A stretch of DNA of 64,000 bases from Prinsepia uniflora (lineage: Eukaryota > Streptophyta > Magnoliopsida > Rosales > Rosaceae): contig CM064875.1 in assembly GCA_032719365.1 (NCBI GenBank), positions 32,014,693-32,078,692 of the forward strand. Direction: 5' to 3'. Under the pieces are notes generated by a model. That model worked only from the letters and a program-made list of their open reading frames with translations, was not told the DNA's origin and searched no databases. Position numbers and translations under genes: made by a program. Positions within the stretch are counted from its first letter, which is position 1. Every line of letters starts with the position of its first letter. Below, piece by piece: positions 1-9,065 of the stretch.

Positions 1-483
1 GGTGGGGATGAGTGACTGAGAGTGAAATGGATGGCTGAGATAAGAGAATGAAAAAAATATGCATATAATTTACCAATAGGACAAGATCCCTAATTTAAGG
101 AAGGCCACTCATAGGATGAGTGACACTTGTCACTCATCCAAGGGTCCCACACAAATATCAACCAAACATGTTTTAAAATAATATTTAATCGGTTCCCGAG
201 ACGTTAAATCCCCGATTTCGCTCTCGTGGCCATAACCTTTTCGCCGGACCTCCGATTTTTACGTGCCGCCTGTCTACGGACTCATGACGTCCTAATCTAC
301 GTCACGGTCATCGATTCTCGTACGTTTGACTCCCCGAGTCAAAAGTCAACATTTTGTCCAACCTAGGGGCAAAACCGTCATTTTGCACCGTCCGTCCGAT
401 TTCACTCAACTAATCACCGATTAATCTCACTAATCTTTCATTAGTCACAAATAAAATCCCGAAATTTGGGACGGGTCATTACA
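1..483 (-). repeat. LTR fragment of the large non-coding (LARD-like) family, 5' end on the minus strand
   Basis: The sequence ends in ACGGGTCATTACA, the reverse complement of the TGTAAYGACCCGT start shared by all long LTRs in this window. It also carries the family module TGACGT-N8-ACGTCA at 285-304. The rest of the LTR lies left of the window. Its right border falls precisely inside a copia RT reading frame that resumes at 484, so this is an insertion into the older copia element. The target-site duplication (expected TAAAG) cannot be checked because the left flank is missing. Confidence 0.8.
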
Positions 484-897
484 TAAAGCCTTTTTAAACT
501 TGTAAACTTTCTGCTCATTGCCTTTTTTTACATAACCATGACGTTGTTCAACAAAGACCTCCTCATTCAATTCAACATGTAGGAAGGCAGACTTCACATC
601 TAACTAGTAGATAGTCCATTCTTTTTTAGCTACAAGTGTGATCACCAAATGAATTGTATCCAAACAGGGCTCAGGTGCAAACATTTTTGTATAATCTATC
701 CCATACTGCTGAATATATCCCTTTGCAACAAGCCTTGCCTTGTATTTATCTACCTCTCCATTCTCATTGAGTTTTGTTTTATAGACCCACTTTACTCCAA
801 TCTTCTTTCCTCCAACCGGTAAGTCCATCAATTTCCATGTAGCATTCCTTTCTACTGCCTCACTTACTCCAAGCAAAAAACAAGTCAAAATTTTATC
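484..897 (-). pseudogene. Copia reverse transcriptase fragment
   Basis: Minus-strand translation shows the N-terminal half of a copia RT (RVT_2 type): GVKWVYKTKLNENGEVDKYK, then KARLVAKGYIQQYGIDY, then after a stop LDVKSAFLHVEL, which holds the first catalytic aspartate. An in-frame TAG at 604-606 sits where the family usually has glutamine, consistent with a C-to-T change. Beyond it the frame is open for exactly 40 codons to 484, ending KKAL, where the LARD-type LTR begins. The YVDD catalytic region and RNase H would lie left of the insertion. Start codons are not meaningful here because this was part of a polyprotein. Confidence 0.88.
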
Positions 898-1023
898 ATC
901 CAGCTTTGTTCTTTAGCTATGAGGCACATACACACGTGACACACACCCATAAATCTTAAAATGCTCAACTGATGGTTTAATTCCACTCCAAGCTTCTTAT
1001 GAAGCCCTATTCTGAACTACAAA

Positions 1024-1660
1024 TGTTGGATTTCGATTTAGCATATGTACAGTCCAGTTGACTCTTTATGGCTATAAAGCTTTAGGAAACTTTTTCTCCG
1101 AGAGCATACTGCGAAAGAACATACTGTGTACCATATTCATGATGGTCTTATTCTTTCTTTCCGCAACTCAATTTTGTTGTGGAGTATATGCAGTCGTCAA
1201 CTACCAATGTATTCCATTTACATTACAAAATTTTTTAAACTCTTGTGATGTGAAGTCACCTCCACGACTAGTACGTACACTTCTTATTCATGAACCTGTT
1301 GCTTTCTCGACACGATTCTTTTGATTTTAAAAGTAACAAAAGCTTCTGACTTCTCTAACAATAAATAACCCCAAGTTTTGTGACTAAAATCAATGATGCT
1401 AATCAAGTACCTTTTCTTGCGATTTGAAATGAGTGTGATTGGCCACATATATCAGCATGAATTAGTTGAAGGATTTGAGAGGCCCTTCATGTGCTCTTCG
1501 TTGGGAACAAATCTCTTTGTTGTTTGCCCACTAAATAGTCTTTACATAGCTTTAAAGGAGCCTTGAGTTGGGGCAATTCACTCACCATCTTCTTCTGTTG
1601 AAGTGTTCTCAAACCCTTGAAGCTCAAGTGTCCATAGCAAGCAAGATAAATATTCTGTTT
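1024..1660 (-). pseudogene. Copia pre-integrase and integrase core remnants
   Basis: Three blocks are recognisable on the minus strand although no long ORF survives. Near 1,505-1,635 is GHLSFKGLRTLQQKKMVSEL, the pre-integrase domain. Near 1,455-1,475 is HADICG, the first Asp region of the core. From 1,264 down to 1,024 GGDFTSQEFKKFCNV is followed by TAYTPQQN, a stop, VAERKNKTIM and NWTVHMLNRNPT, the C-terminal part of the core with the catalytic-Glu region. Several stops (for example TGA for Gly after PQQN) and at least one frameshift make it non-functional. The assignment is secure from motif order and from the flanking protease and RT. Confidence 0.82.
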
Positions 1661-1833
1661 GAGGACATTCCAATCTCCATAATCAACCCTCTCTCATGAT
1701 GATAAATCTTGTGCTTCCCACATTGAATAAGAATTGCAAGTCCCTTCTCTTAGAGCTATCTAGTGCTCAGCAAGTTGTTATTCATCTCAGGTACATAAAA
1801 CCCCCTAGTGACAATCTAAACAATTCCATGTAG

Positions 1834-2150
1834 TTATAGCCTTATATTGCCTTTGCCCATCACAGCCATGCTTGAGTTGTTTCCTAGTTTCACAGAGTCT
1901 CTGAAGCTTGCATCAAAATAAGAGAAAGCCTCATTATTTCCACACATATGGTTACTACAACCTGAGTCAAGGAACCCCACATCTTCTCTGCTAACTTTAT
2001 CATTTTCTACATAAGCCATCAACAACATCTCTTCATTTGTTGCTGCATAATTAGCCTCCTTCTCTTTGCGTAGGCTTTCATATAGAAAATTCCCTAGCTT
2101 ATGGCAATTGTAGCATTCCACGGTGGACTTGTCAAAGATTTCCCTTCTTC
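1834..2150 (-). pseudogene. Copia Gag zinc knuckle and aspartic protease fragment
   Basis: The minus-strand ORF reads CYNCHKLGNFLYES, a CCHC knuckle in which the zinc-binding His is replaced by Asn and the last Cys by Ser. It is followed about 40 residues later by FLDSGCSNHMCG, the copia protease active-site motif D-S-G with the usual CSNHM extension. The protease is cut short by a stop after GKGNIRL. In the intact family this region matures the Gag-Pol polyprotein. Gag lies to the right and integrase to the left. Loss of two knuckle ligands is direct evidence of relaxed selection. Confidence 0.87.
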
Positions 2151-2239
2151 CTCTAAAATCTCCACGTCCTCAACTCCTCCCCCCAGATTGTTCTTCATAG
2201 GTGACATTCAAAGCTTGTTCTTATATAGTATGACCATTC

Positions 2240-2805
2240 ATCCGTTGATCATGCAGAAGAAGACTACTTTGTAACTCATCAGGTGTTTGGATAATTTGAC
2301 TCTTCAATGGAACAAACAATGTAATCAAATTTGGGAGTCATAGATCTCAGAATCTTTTCAATGACGACCACATCTCCCATTTTCTCAGCATGTATCCTCA
2401 TCTTGTCGGCTATGGTGAGAGTTCGAGCAAAGTACTCATCCACAGATTCTCCTCCCTTCATGCGGAGAATCTCATGCTCGTTTCTAAGAGCTTGTAATTG
2501 TGCACGTCTGACTCTTGTGGTGCCTTGGCATTTCTGTTTCAAAGAATCCCATATATTCTTTGCTGTGTCCTTGTTTAGGACTATCTCTAGGATTGATCGA
2601 TCAATGGCCTGAAAGAGATAATTCTTAGCTTTCAAGTCCTTCAACTTCTAGTCTTCAACGACCTTCCTTTATCCTTCAGTAAGATCAACTCCTTTTGTTG
2701 CTGTAGGGATCCTATTTTCCACCAGGCTCCAGTATTCCTTTGAGCGCAAGAAGTTTTCCATGAGCATAGACTAGTGGTCATAATGCCCGTCAAACTTTGG
2801 AATTG
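2240..2805 (-). pseudogene. Copia Gag (UBN2-type) remnant
   Basis: The minus-strand frame from about 2,805 reads KFDGHYDH, stop, SMLMENFLRSKEYWSLVE, then after two further stops (Gln codons expected) the open stretch 2,644-2,279. That stretch includes DLKAKNYLFQAIDRSILEIV and AKNIWDSLKQKCQGTTRV, typical of the copia Gag / UBN2 family. Continued reading gives an LQSSLLLHDQRM-like tail. Gag forms the virus-like particle around the RNA. It is adjacent to the PBS at 2,900-2,911 as expected for the first product. Three nonsense codons in the first 60 residues show it is dead. Confidence 0.85.
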
Positions 2806-2899
2806 CTGCTTGCACAAAACATTTTGGACTCCATATTCTTGCTGCTACACACCTAAAAGACTACGGCTTCTATAGTTTCAATCCAGGCCCCGTGATGGA

Positions 2900-2911
2900 G
2901 CTCTGGTACCA
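2900..2911 (-). other. Copia primer-binding site (initiator tRNA-Met type)
   Basis: The minus strand reads TGGTACCAGAGC, one base from the canonical plant initiator tRNA-Met PBS TGGTATCAGAGC. It lies two bases inside the LTR end at 2,914. Confidence 0.85.
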
Positions 2912-2913
2912 AA

Positions 2914-3021
2914 TGTTAAGAACAAAACCCTTAGACATAATAAGCAAGGATTGGGAGAATTGATCTTATTAAATTCAAGAAAAACATGCTCGGTTGTTTT
3001 TAATAGCTTTACAAAGAAAAC
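2914..3021 (-). repeat. Copia 5' LTR, inner part
   Basis: It begins TGTTAAGAAC on the plus strand (LTR end CTTAACA on the minus strand), two bases from the PBS. It is split by the gypsy insertion. The last five bases (AAAAC) are the left copy of the gypsy target-site duplication. The LTR resumes at 11,452. Confidence 0.75.
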
Positions 3022-3616
3022 TGTTTGATCCTGAAATGACCAACTCGATGAGACCCGCTGGGGGTTCTAGGACCAGCCGCGTGGTGTCTCGGGCCCGCTG
3101 GGGGCGTTGTGGTTCGGCAGGGATCCTGCAAAGATTAGACACCGGTGTGGTGCCAGCCAAAGGGGCTCCGATGCCTAAGTTAGTATCTGAATGCCGAGGG
3201 GAAAGTAAATACAGTGCTCTGGATCGGTTCTCAATCCTTACCTTTGTGAAGGGTTCTAGGGTATTTATAGTAGTCATAACTGTGGCAGTTGGGCTACTGT
3301 TCCGGTAGGTGAGCCACTGTTCCGGAGCAGGTTGTGCCTTGTGGCTGTGAGTCGTCTGACAAGCGCTGGTTACCCGGGGGAGACGCCAGCTGGAGTCCCA
3401 ACCTGCCTCCGTCAGGGAGTTGGTAGGGCAGAACTGGTTAGGTGACTGTCGCAGCCAGCTGTCGTCTGTTCAAGGTCAGATGCCGAGTGGCGGGTCTGCA
3501 GTCTGGTGCCGATCGGCGGGCCGTAGGCCGTGCGGGTGCCGATCTGGAGATCGATCGGTGGCCCTCCTGTCCTGGTGGGTCCTATGCTAGGGTGGTCGGT
3601 CGATATGGTATCAACA
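3022..3616 (-). repeat. Gypsy 3' LTR (595 bp)
   Basis: It starts TGTTTGATCC and ends TATCAACA on the plus strand and is a near-identical direct copy of 10,852-11,446. A TATA-like TATAAATA lies on the minus strand at 3,262-3,269. Confidence 0.95.
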
Positions 3617-3629
3617 TAAGTCCCCTAAG
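3617..3629 (-). other. Gypsy polypurine tract
   Basis: The minus strand reads CTTAGGGGACTTA immediately before the 3' LTR start TGTTGATACC. This is the expected position of the plus-strand primer. Confidence 0.7.
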
Positions 3630-4097
3630 TCTTTGACTGAGGTGGATTTCCTCGGTCGAGGACTTGTGATGTCAGCCGGTACTGTCGACTGACCAGGGCG
3701 CTACGCACTGTATCCCTAGTAGCCCCCCAAGTCTTGGACCAAGGAGGTGCGCCGTATGGCCGATGTGAAAGGAGTCCCCGTTGCCGAGTTCCGCAAGCTG
3801 CCCACCGTAAAGACCGAAAGATCGTGGAGAGGCGGCCGTGGGGAATGGCGGAGAGACGTCGGTCGTAGTGTGCTTGCCGACGACGAGAGGAAGTATGCCG
3901 TCGGGGGGAGATGCCGAGAGGCTCCAGTCGGCATGCGGTACGGATGCATACTGGTGGTAATTTACGTACGTATGTACGTAGGTGAGAATGTATGATATCG
4001 ATGAGTATACAGTATAATGTATTCGTAGCCGAAAGGTGGCCGTATCGGCCTGGCAACCGTCAGATCGGAAGCGCACATCTCGAGGCAGGCCAGGGGC
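3630..4097. other. Non-coding stretch between gypsy PPT and antisense-gene promoter
   Basis: No gene-like protein is seen on either strand; the open frames here are antiparallel shadows of each other. It is GC-rich compared with the flanking copia sequence. It probably holds the upstream promoter region of the antisense gene that starts at 4,335. A short palindromic run of ACGTACGTATGTACGT type lies near 3,964-3,980. Confidence 0.5.
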
Positions 4098-4105
4098 TAT
4101 AAAAG
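4098..4105 (+). promoter_or_regulatory. TATA box of the antisense gene inside the gypsy element
   Basis: A perfect TATAAAAG in a GC-rich context (GGGGCTATAAAAGGGGG) lies about 230 bp before the ATG at 4,335. The strand is opposite to the gag-pol genes, so the gene appears to have its own promoter rather than using the LTR. Confidence 0.65.
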
Positions 4106-4334
4106 GGGGCAAAAGCTTTTTGACTTTTTCACTTTTTTACTCAGAGCATCTGTGGAGTAGTTTCAAATGCCGACTGAATTGTAGACTGCCGAGCAGAAAG
4201 AAGACACACGTGAAACCAATTCGATCGAGCAAAATTTTGAAAGGTATAATTTCTGCCGTTCGGCATCTCTGCTCAGCATGTGTTCCATAGCGTAGGTGCT
4301 TAGTTGTAGCTTCTTTTCTTTTGGTAATTTGTAG

Positions 4335-6656
4335 ATGTCAGAGTCAGAGTCAAACAGTGGATCTGGGGTTAGGTCCCCTCAAGCTTTTGGTAGGGAAACA
4401 CCGTCCAGTTCGGCAAACGACGTGCTGAGCGGGCGCAATGGGTCAACGTCCACTAGTGGGTCCACTAGCAGCGCTTCGTCGTCCAGCAACGGTGACAGCC
4501 TGGATGAGGCTCTCAAGTTGCCAAGGAAGGAGTTGAGGCAGCAGGACGGGTGCAGCACCTCGGGAGCCGAGTGGCCGAGTGAAAGGAGGACGTCACCCCG
4601 TACCCCCCCGTCATCATCGTCGATTCCGAGGCTGAGGGTAGCGGGACGGAGACGAGCTCCCCGATGGAACTAGATGCCGACGGCGTGGTGAAGGTGGAGT
4701 ACGCCGTGGACTACGAGATGAACACCGTTCGGCAGTCCGACCTGGACCGGTTCTGGGAGCTATACAATGTGCCGGCGGAGATTAAGATGACGGTACCCCC
4801 GCACAGCAAGAAGCCGAGTAATCCTCCTGAAGGGTCGACATTATTTTACGTCGACTGCTTTGAACATGGAGTGAGGCTGCCTCTGCACCCGTGGCTCCAA
4901 GACATGATGGCGAGGGCGAACTTAGCCACGGGGCAGCTGAATGCTAACGGCTGGATCATTTTGATCAGCCTCTACACGGCCTTCCGACTGGCTGGACTGC
5001 CGGAGCCAACCTGGGGCCAGCTGTGCGCCCTGTACCGTTTCAAGAGGCAGACCTACGGGTCGGGGTGGTACCAGATGGAGTGCCTGCAGAAGACGGCCCG
5101 GGGTGCCTTCATCAACCACGTGCCGACGTCGCAGAAGAGCTGGAGACACCGGTTTTACTGGGTGTCCAGGCCGTGGGAGGGAGACGTCAGTTTGGTCCGC
5201 TCGAGGATTCCCAGCCACTTCCAGTCTGGAGGTTGTTGGTCTACCGTTCGGCTAGTGGTCATAAGGCGTCAATTGTGGCTACCGAGGCGGAGACTGATGG
5301 CGTTTGTTGTGTGTGCAAGTCCGTCCAAGGCAACGGTGACAGCAGAGGATTGGGAGGCGTGCAACCTGGTGCGGGAAAAACTGTCCAACCTGGAACGTAG
5401 CCGGTGCGTCCTGAAGTTACCGTCGAACCTGCTTGCCGTGGGTCTCATCTCGCCACCTGGTAAGCAGTATTGTTGAAGTTATGGTGTGTAGGTATGCCGA
5501 GGTACTAACAGGTTGCTTTGCAGTGCATCCCCAAGTTGAACAAGCCGCTCAGAAGAAGATGAGTGAGGCGGTGGCAAAGCACGGCTTGGCTGCCGAAGGC
5601 AAGGGCAAGGAGCCGGAGGTGGCCCACCAACAGCCGCGGAGGCAAAAAACCGTGGCGGTGAAGCCCAAGGGGACTAGCCGGGAGGAGCCCCAACAAGGGT
5701 CGAGCTCTGGCTGCCGACCAGATGGGCTGCCGAAGCCGACCAAGCCCGAATCTCGGCAGGGTGCCGAGGTGAAGAGTCTGATTCTTGGACTGAAACGGCC
5801 CCTCATCGGCGGGCTGGACCAAGCCCGGGAACGCCGGAGGAAGCTCATGAAGGCTCGACAAAGGCAGTCTCCCCCGGCGGCAGGGGTGTTGGAGGGTGAG
5901 AGCTCCGAGCGGCGGCGGAAGAGGGAGGCGGCCCTCAAGGCCCCCGAAGTGCCGCAGGAGAGGGCCAAGGAGCCCAGGGTGGAGATGCCGCCGCCCGTGA
6001 AGGAGAGGGTACCGGTCAGCATTCCGGGTATCGCCGCCGTCTTTGCCAAGCCGCTGGAGACGGGGGAAGTTGTCCGCGCTGGGAAGGCCGGGGAGGGGTG
6101 GGTGCCCGTCACCCACCATATGCACAAGTCCCTGGCGCCTGTGGCCAACGCCTTTGTGCTCGGCTCCCAGGTGACGCCGGCGGAGATTGAGCAGATCGGC
6201 ACTGGCTCCCATCCGGGGTCGGTTCGTGGCCCTGCTTGCCGAGCAAGCCCATGTAAGTTTGTTTTTTTTTTTATATTGCATTTGTGTGAGTCGGATTTTT
6301 CTCCTGTTTTGCTGACAAGTGTGCATGGTTCGGCAGTGCTTTGGGCAGACTTACGTGGCCCTGCAGAAGGCCTCTCAGCATATGGAGAGGATGGAGGCGG
6401 AGCAGGGCGCCGCGCGGCAGAGGGAGGAGAGGTTGCACGCCCGGGAGAAGGAGGGCCATGCTGCGCGGAGGCGGGTGGCGGAGCTGGAGAAGGAGCTCCA
6501 GCGGGAGAAGGCCCGGGCCGAGGCAGTCGAGAGGGGATAGCGGACCGGGAGGAGACGGTGCATGCTTTCTCTCTGCAGCTGAACGAGCAAGAGAAAGTCA
6601 TAAGTGCCACCGTAATCATAAACCCAAACCGCAATGGACATAACCACCGAAATTAA
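4335..6656 (+). pseudogene. Antisense ORF of the Tat element (PF04195-like 'putative gypsy type transposon' protein), 3 exons, frameshifted
   Basis: The plus-strand gene is convergent with pol. The N-terminus is Ser-rich and acidic. Around 4,664-5,220 it reads FYVDCFEHGVRLPLHPWLQD, LAGLPEPTWGQLCALYRFK and RFYWVSRPWEG, matching the family annotated as putative gypsy-type transposon (PF04195). Exon 1 ends at a GTAAG (5,461) and exon 2 begins after TTTGCAG (about 5,523), keeping the frame. A second intron runs from GTAAGT (about 6,252) to TTCGGCAG (about 6,336). Exon 3 encodes a charged coiled coil (ELEKELQREKARAEAVE). Frame breaks lie near the C7 run at 4,605-4,611, near 6,200-6,220 and near 6,530. 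Antisense ORFs between pol and 3' LTR are known in Tat elements; their function is unknown. The exon model is inferred. Confidence 0.78.
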
Positions 6657-6904
6657 ATCGTAATAGCGAAAGCTAATTGAACTTGACTGTGCGGACCAAT
6701 TAAACTTGCGTTGGTAGGTAAAGTAGGTGCCGTGTGGGTCACCGGGAGTGCCGATCGGCAACGGTGAATAGGCTACTTTGTAGTTGTGGACCAGACTAAC
6801 ACTTAGATAAATGAAGGAACATTAGACCGGAGAGGCAAGTTCGACTGGAGATAGCCAAGTCGAATTACAATAAAACGTAAAGCAGTTTACATGGGGAAGT
6901 ATAT
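6657..6904. other. Non-coding junction between antisense gene and integrase
   Basis: This is a 250-bp AT-richer spacer where the antisense gene (+) and the integrase frame (-) converge. No convincing coding potential is seen. It probably contains both transcripts' 3' ends, but no clear polyadenylation signal was assigned. Confidence 0.45.
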
Positions 6905-8160
6905 TTAAGCGTAAAATAGCTTGAGATGATCCGCATGCCACGTTTGTGTAAGCGAACGTCCCTCTGTAGTCTGGAGCTCATAAGTGCCTGGACGACAAAT
7001 TCGAGTAACCAGATAGGGGCCCTCCCACGCGGGCCCGAGTGTCCCATCAGCCCGTTCTTTAGTGGCCAGGCTAACCTTGCGAAGGACCCAGTCACCGACC
7101 TGGAAACTGCGTCTGTGAACGCGAGAGTTGTAGTAGTGAACGATTCGCTGTTTGTGCGCCATGTTGCGGAGATTGGCTTGTTCACGGCTTTCCTCAATGA
7201 AGTTGAGATTTTGTGTGAGGAGCTCCGCATTCTCTTGTGGATCGTAGGATAGTACTCGATATGACGTCTCCCCGATTTCCACGGGAATGACGGCTTCAGT
7301 CCCGAAAGTCAAGGCAAAGGGTGTCTCCTGTGTCGATGTCCAATAGGATATCCGGTAGGACCAGAGAACATCAGATAGGAGGTCGGACCATTGGCCTTTC
7401 GGGGTGTCGTGTAGTCGAGCCTTGAGATTGTGTTTGATGAGTTTGTTTACGGCTTCGACCTGTCCGTTAGCCTGTGGATGTGCCACCGAGGCGAAGCAGA
7501 GCTGGATGTCATAGATGTCGCAAAAGTGTCGGAAACGGACAGAATCGAACTAAGTGCCATTGTCCGTGACGATCGTGTGTGGGATACCAAAGTGACAGAT
7601 GACGTTCTGGTAGACAAAGCTCTTGACCTGGGCGGCCGTGATTGTTTTGAGGGGCTTCGCCTCGGCCCACTTAGTGAAGTAATGCACCGCAACGACCGCG
7701 TGTTCGACGCCGCCCTTTCCCCGTGGCATGGGACCGATTAGGTCCAGACCCCATTGAGAGAAGGGCCAGGGGCTGAGCATGGGAGTGAGGCGCTCAGCGG
7801 GAGAATGAGGTACAGGAGCGCACCGCTGGCATGGGATGCATCGTTGAGTGATGGTCATAGCATCGGTGCGCATTGTGGGCCAATAGTATCCTTGTCGAAA
7901 AGCCTTATGAGCGAGGTACCTGGGCCCGGAGTGATTGCCGCAGATGCCGTGGTGAATTTCTCGGAGCACCGCAATGCCCCGGTCCGTAGGGAGGCACTTG
8001 AGGAGGGGGGTATCGAATCCCCGTCGGTATAAGTGACCATGTGCCATGGTGTATCGTGCGGACTGGCGTTGGATGCGTCGGGCCTCGTTGCGGTGGCGGG
8101 AGTTCGGCCATGGTGAGGTACTGGACAATGAGGTCCATCCAAGAGGCTTCCTGTGTCGCG
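6905..8160 (-). pseudogene. Gypsy integrase, one nonsense codon
   Basis: The minus-strand frame carries an HHCC zinc domain (EIHHGICGNHSGPRYLAHKA, then CIPCQRC). The catalytic core follows with Asp in WGLDLIGPMPRGKGG, Asp in IVTDNGT, and the catalytic Glu in HPQANGQVEAVNK near 7,454-7,456, then a C-terminal tail ending in WHADHLKLFYA. An in-frame TAG at 7,550-7,552 directly after NGT, where the family has Gln, separates the second and third catalytic residues. The frame continues open on both sides. A frameshift near 8,095-8,110 disconnects it from the upstream RNase H. Integrase would insert the cDNA; this copy is inactive unless the stop is read through. Confidence 0.92.
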
Positions 8161-9065
8161 ACCAAGACTGGTTGCTCGTTTGTGCTCGGGGATGCCAAAA
8201 ATTCAACGGGAACACGGCGGCCTATCTTGTCATCGATGGAGGAGGCCAGGCGGGCTAGGGCATCGGCGTGGCTGTTTTCCGACCGTGGTATCTGAATGAC
8301 TTCGTAGCCGCGGAAGTGGTGAAGCAGGGACCCCGCTTTTGCCAAGTATCGGGTCATGAAGGCGTCTTTGGCATCATAAAGGCTATTGATCTGACGGACG
8401 ATGAGCTGGGAGTCGCTGTAAACCTGCAGCTGCTGCGCTTGGAGGTCGGTGGCCAACCAGAGGCCAGCAAGGTGGGCTTCGTACTCGGCTTCATTGTTGG
8501 AAGCCTGGAAACCAAAGCGCAGCGCGTACTCCAGCTGTTCTTGGGTAGGTGTGCTGAGTACGAGGCCACCGTGGGTGAGGCTTGCGGAGTTGATGCCCAA
8601 CTGGCTGAAAGTGTCCATGAAGAGGACGTTCACGGAGCTGCCAGTATCTTCCAGGATCCGCCCAACATCGAAATTGGCTATCTGAGCGCGAATGATCAAT
8701 GGATCGTCGTGGGGGAAGATAACCCCTCGTTCTTCTTCCTCGGAGAAGGTGATGGGCGTCCATCCTGCCCGGGCGACCTTGGCAGCGCGTCCATCCTCGA
8801 TGTTGAAGATTTGGTGGTTGGATGTCGTGGCGCGCAGGAAGTTCTTCTTGGCCCAGTTGGAGGTGCAGGAGGAAGAGATGGTAGGGCCTCCGTTGATCGT
8901 GTTGATTTGTGGCAGACCCGGCGTGAGGCGCCAGTGCTGGAGGAACTGGTTGATCTTTCCCTCCCTTACGAGTGCTTCCACGATGTCGCGGAAGGCCACG
9001 CACTCATCGATGGTATGGCCGTTGAACTTGTGGTACTGGCAATACAGGTTGGATTGGACGCCCGG
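8100..9065 (-). pseudogene. Gypsy aspartic protease fused to truncated archaeal-type RNase H (RT deleted)
   Basis: The minus-strand frame runs from a Gag-end module (YCQYHKFNGHTIDEC region just upstream) through a linker to the protease motif EDTGSSVNVLF, with DTG at 8,640-8,648. About 15 residues later it passes directly into GGLVLSTP and LEYALRFGFQASNNEAEYEA, then VYSDSQLIVRQINSLYDAKD and PRSENSHADALARLAS, the archaeal-type RNase H of Tat elements. Reverse transcriptase and the first RNase H, normally about 500-600 residues between these, are absent. The N-terminal part of the second RNase H with its first catalytic Asp is lost too. The junction is near 8,570-8,597 and is in frame, so a fused product is formally readable. 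Confidence 0.9.

Larger units (their letters stand above)
484..3021 (-). mobile_element. Degenerate Ty1/copia LTR retrotransposon (minus strand), left side missing
   Basis: Read on the minus strand from right to left the order is LTR end, PBS, Gag, zinc knuckle plus protease, integrase, RT. Integrase before RT is the diagnostic Ty1/copia order. All domains are broken by stops and frameshifts, and part of the zinc-knuckle ligands are lost, so the copy is old. It is interrupted twice. A LARD-type LTR ends at 483 inside RT, and a gypsy element at 3,022-11,446 splits its 5' LTR, whose remainder resumes at 11,452. RNase H and the 3' LTR are not in the window. It cannot transpose. The lineage within copia was not determined. 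Confidence 0.9.

Noticed and set aside
5505..6634. Minus-strand ORFs of 273 and 361 codons
   Set aside because: Low-complexity Pro/Arg/Leu translations opposite the antisense gene's GC-rich exons. No domains and no place in the element's order.
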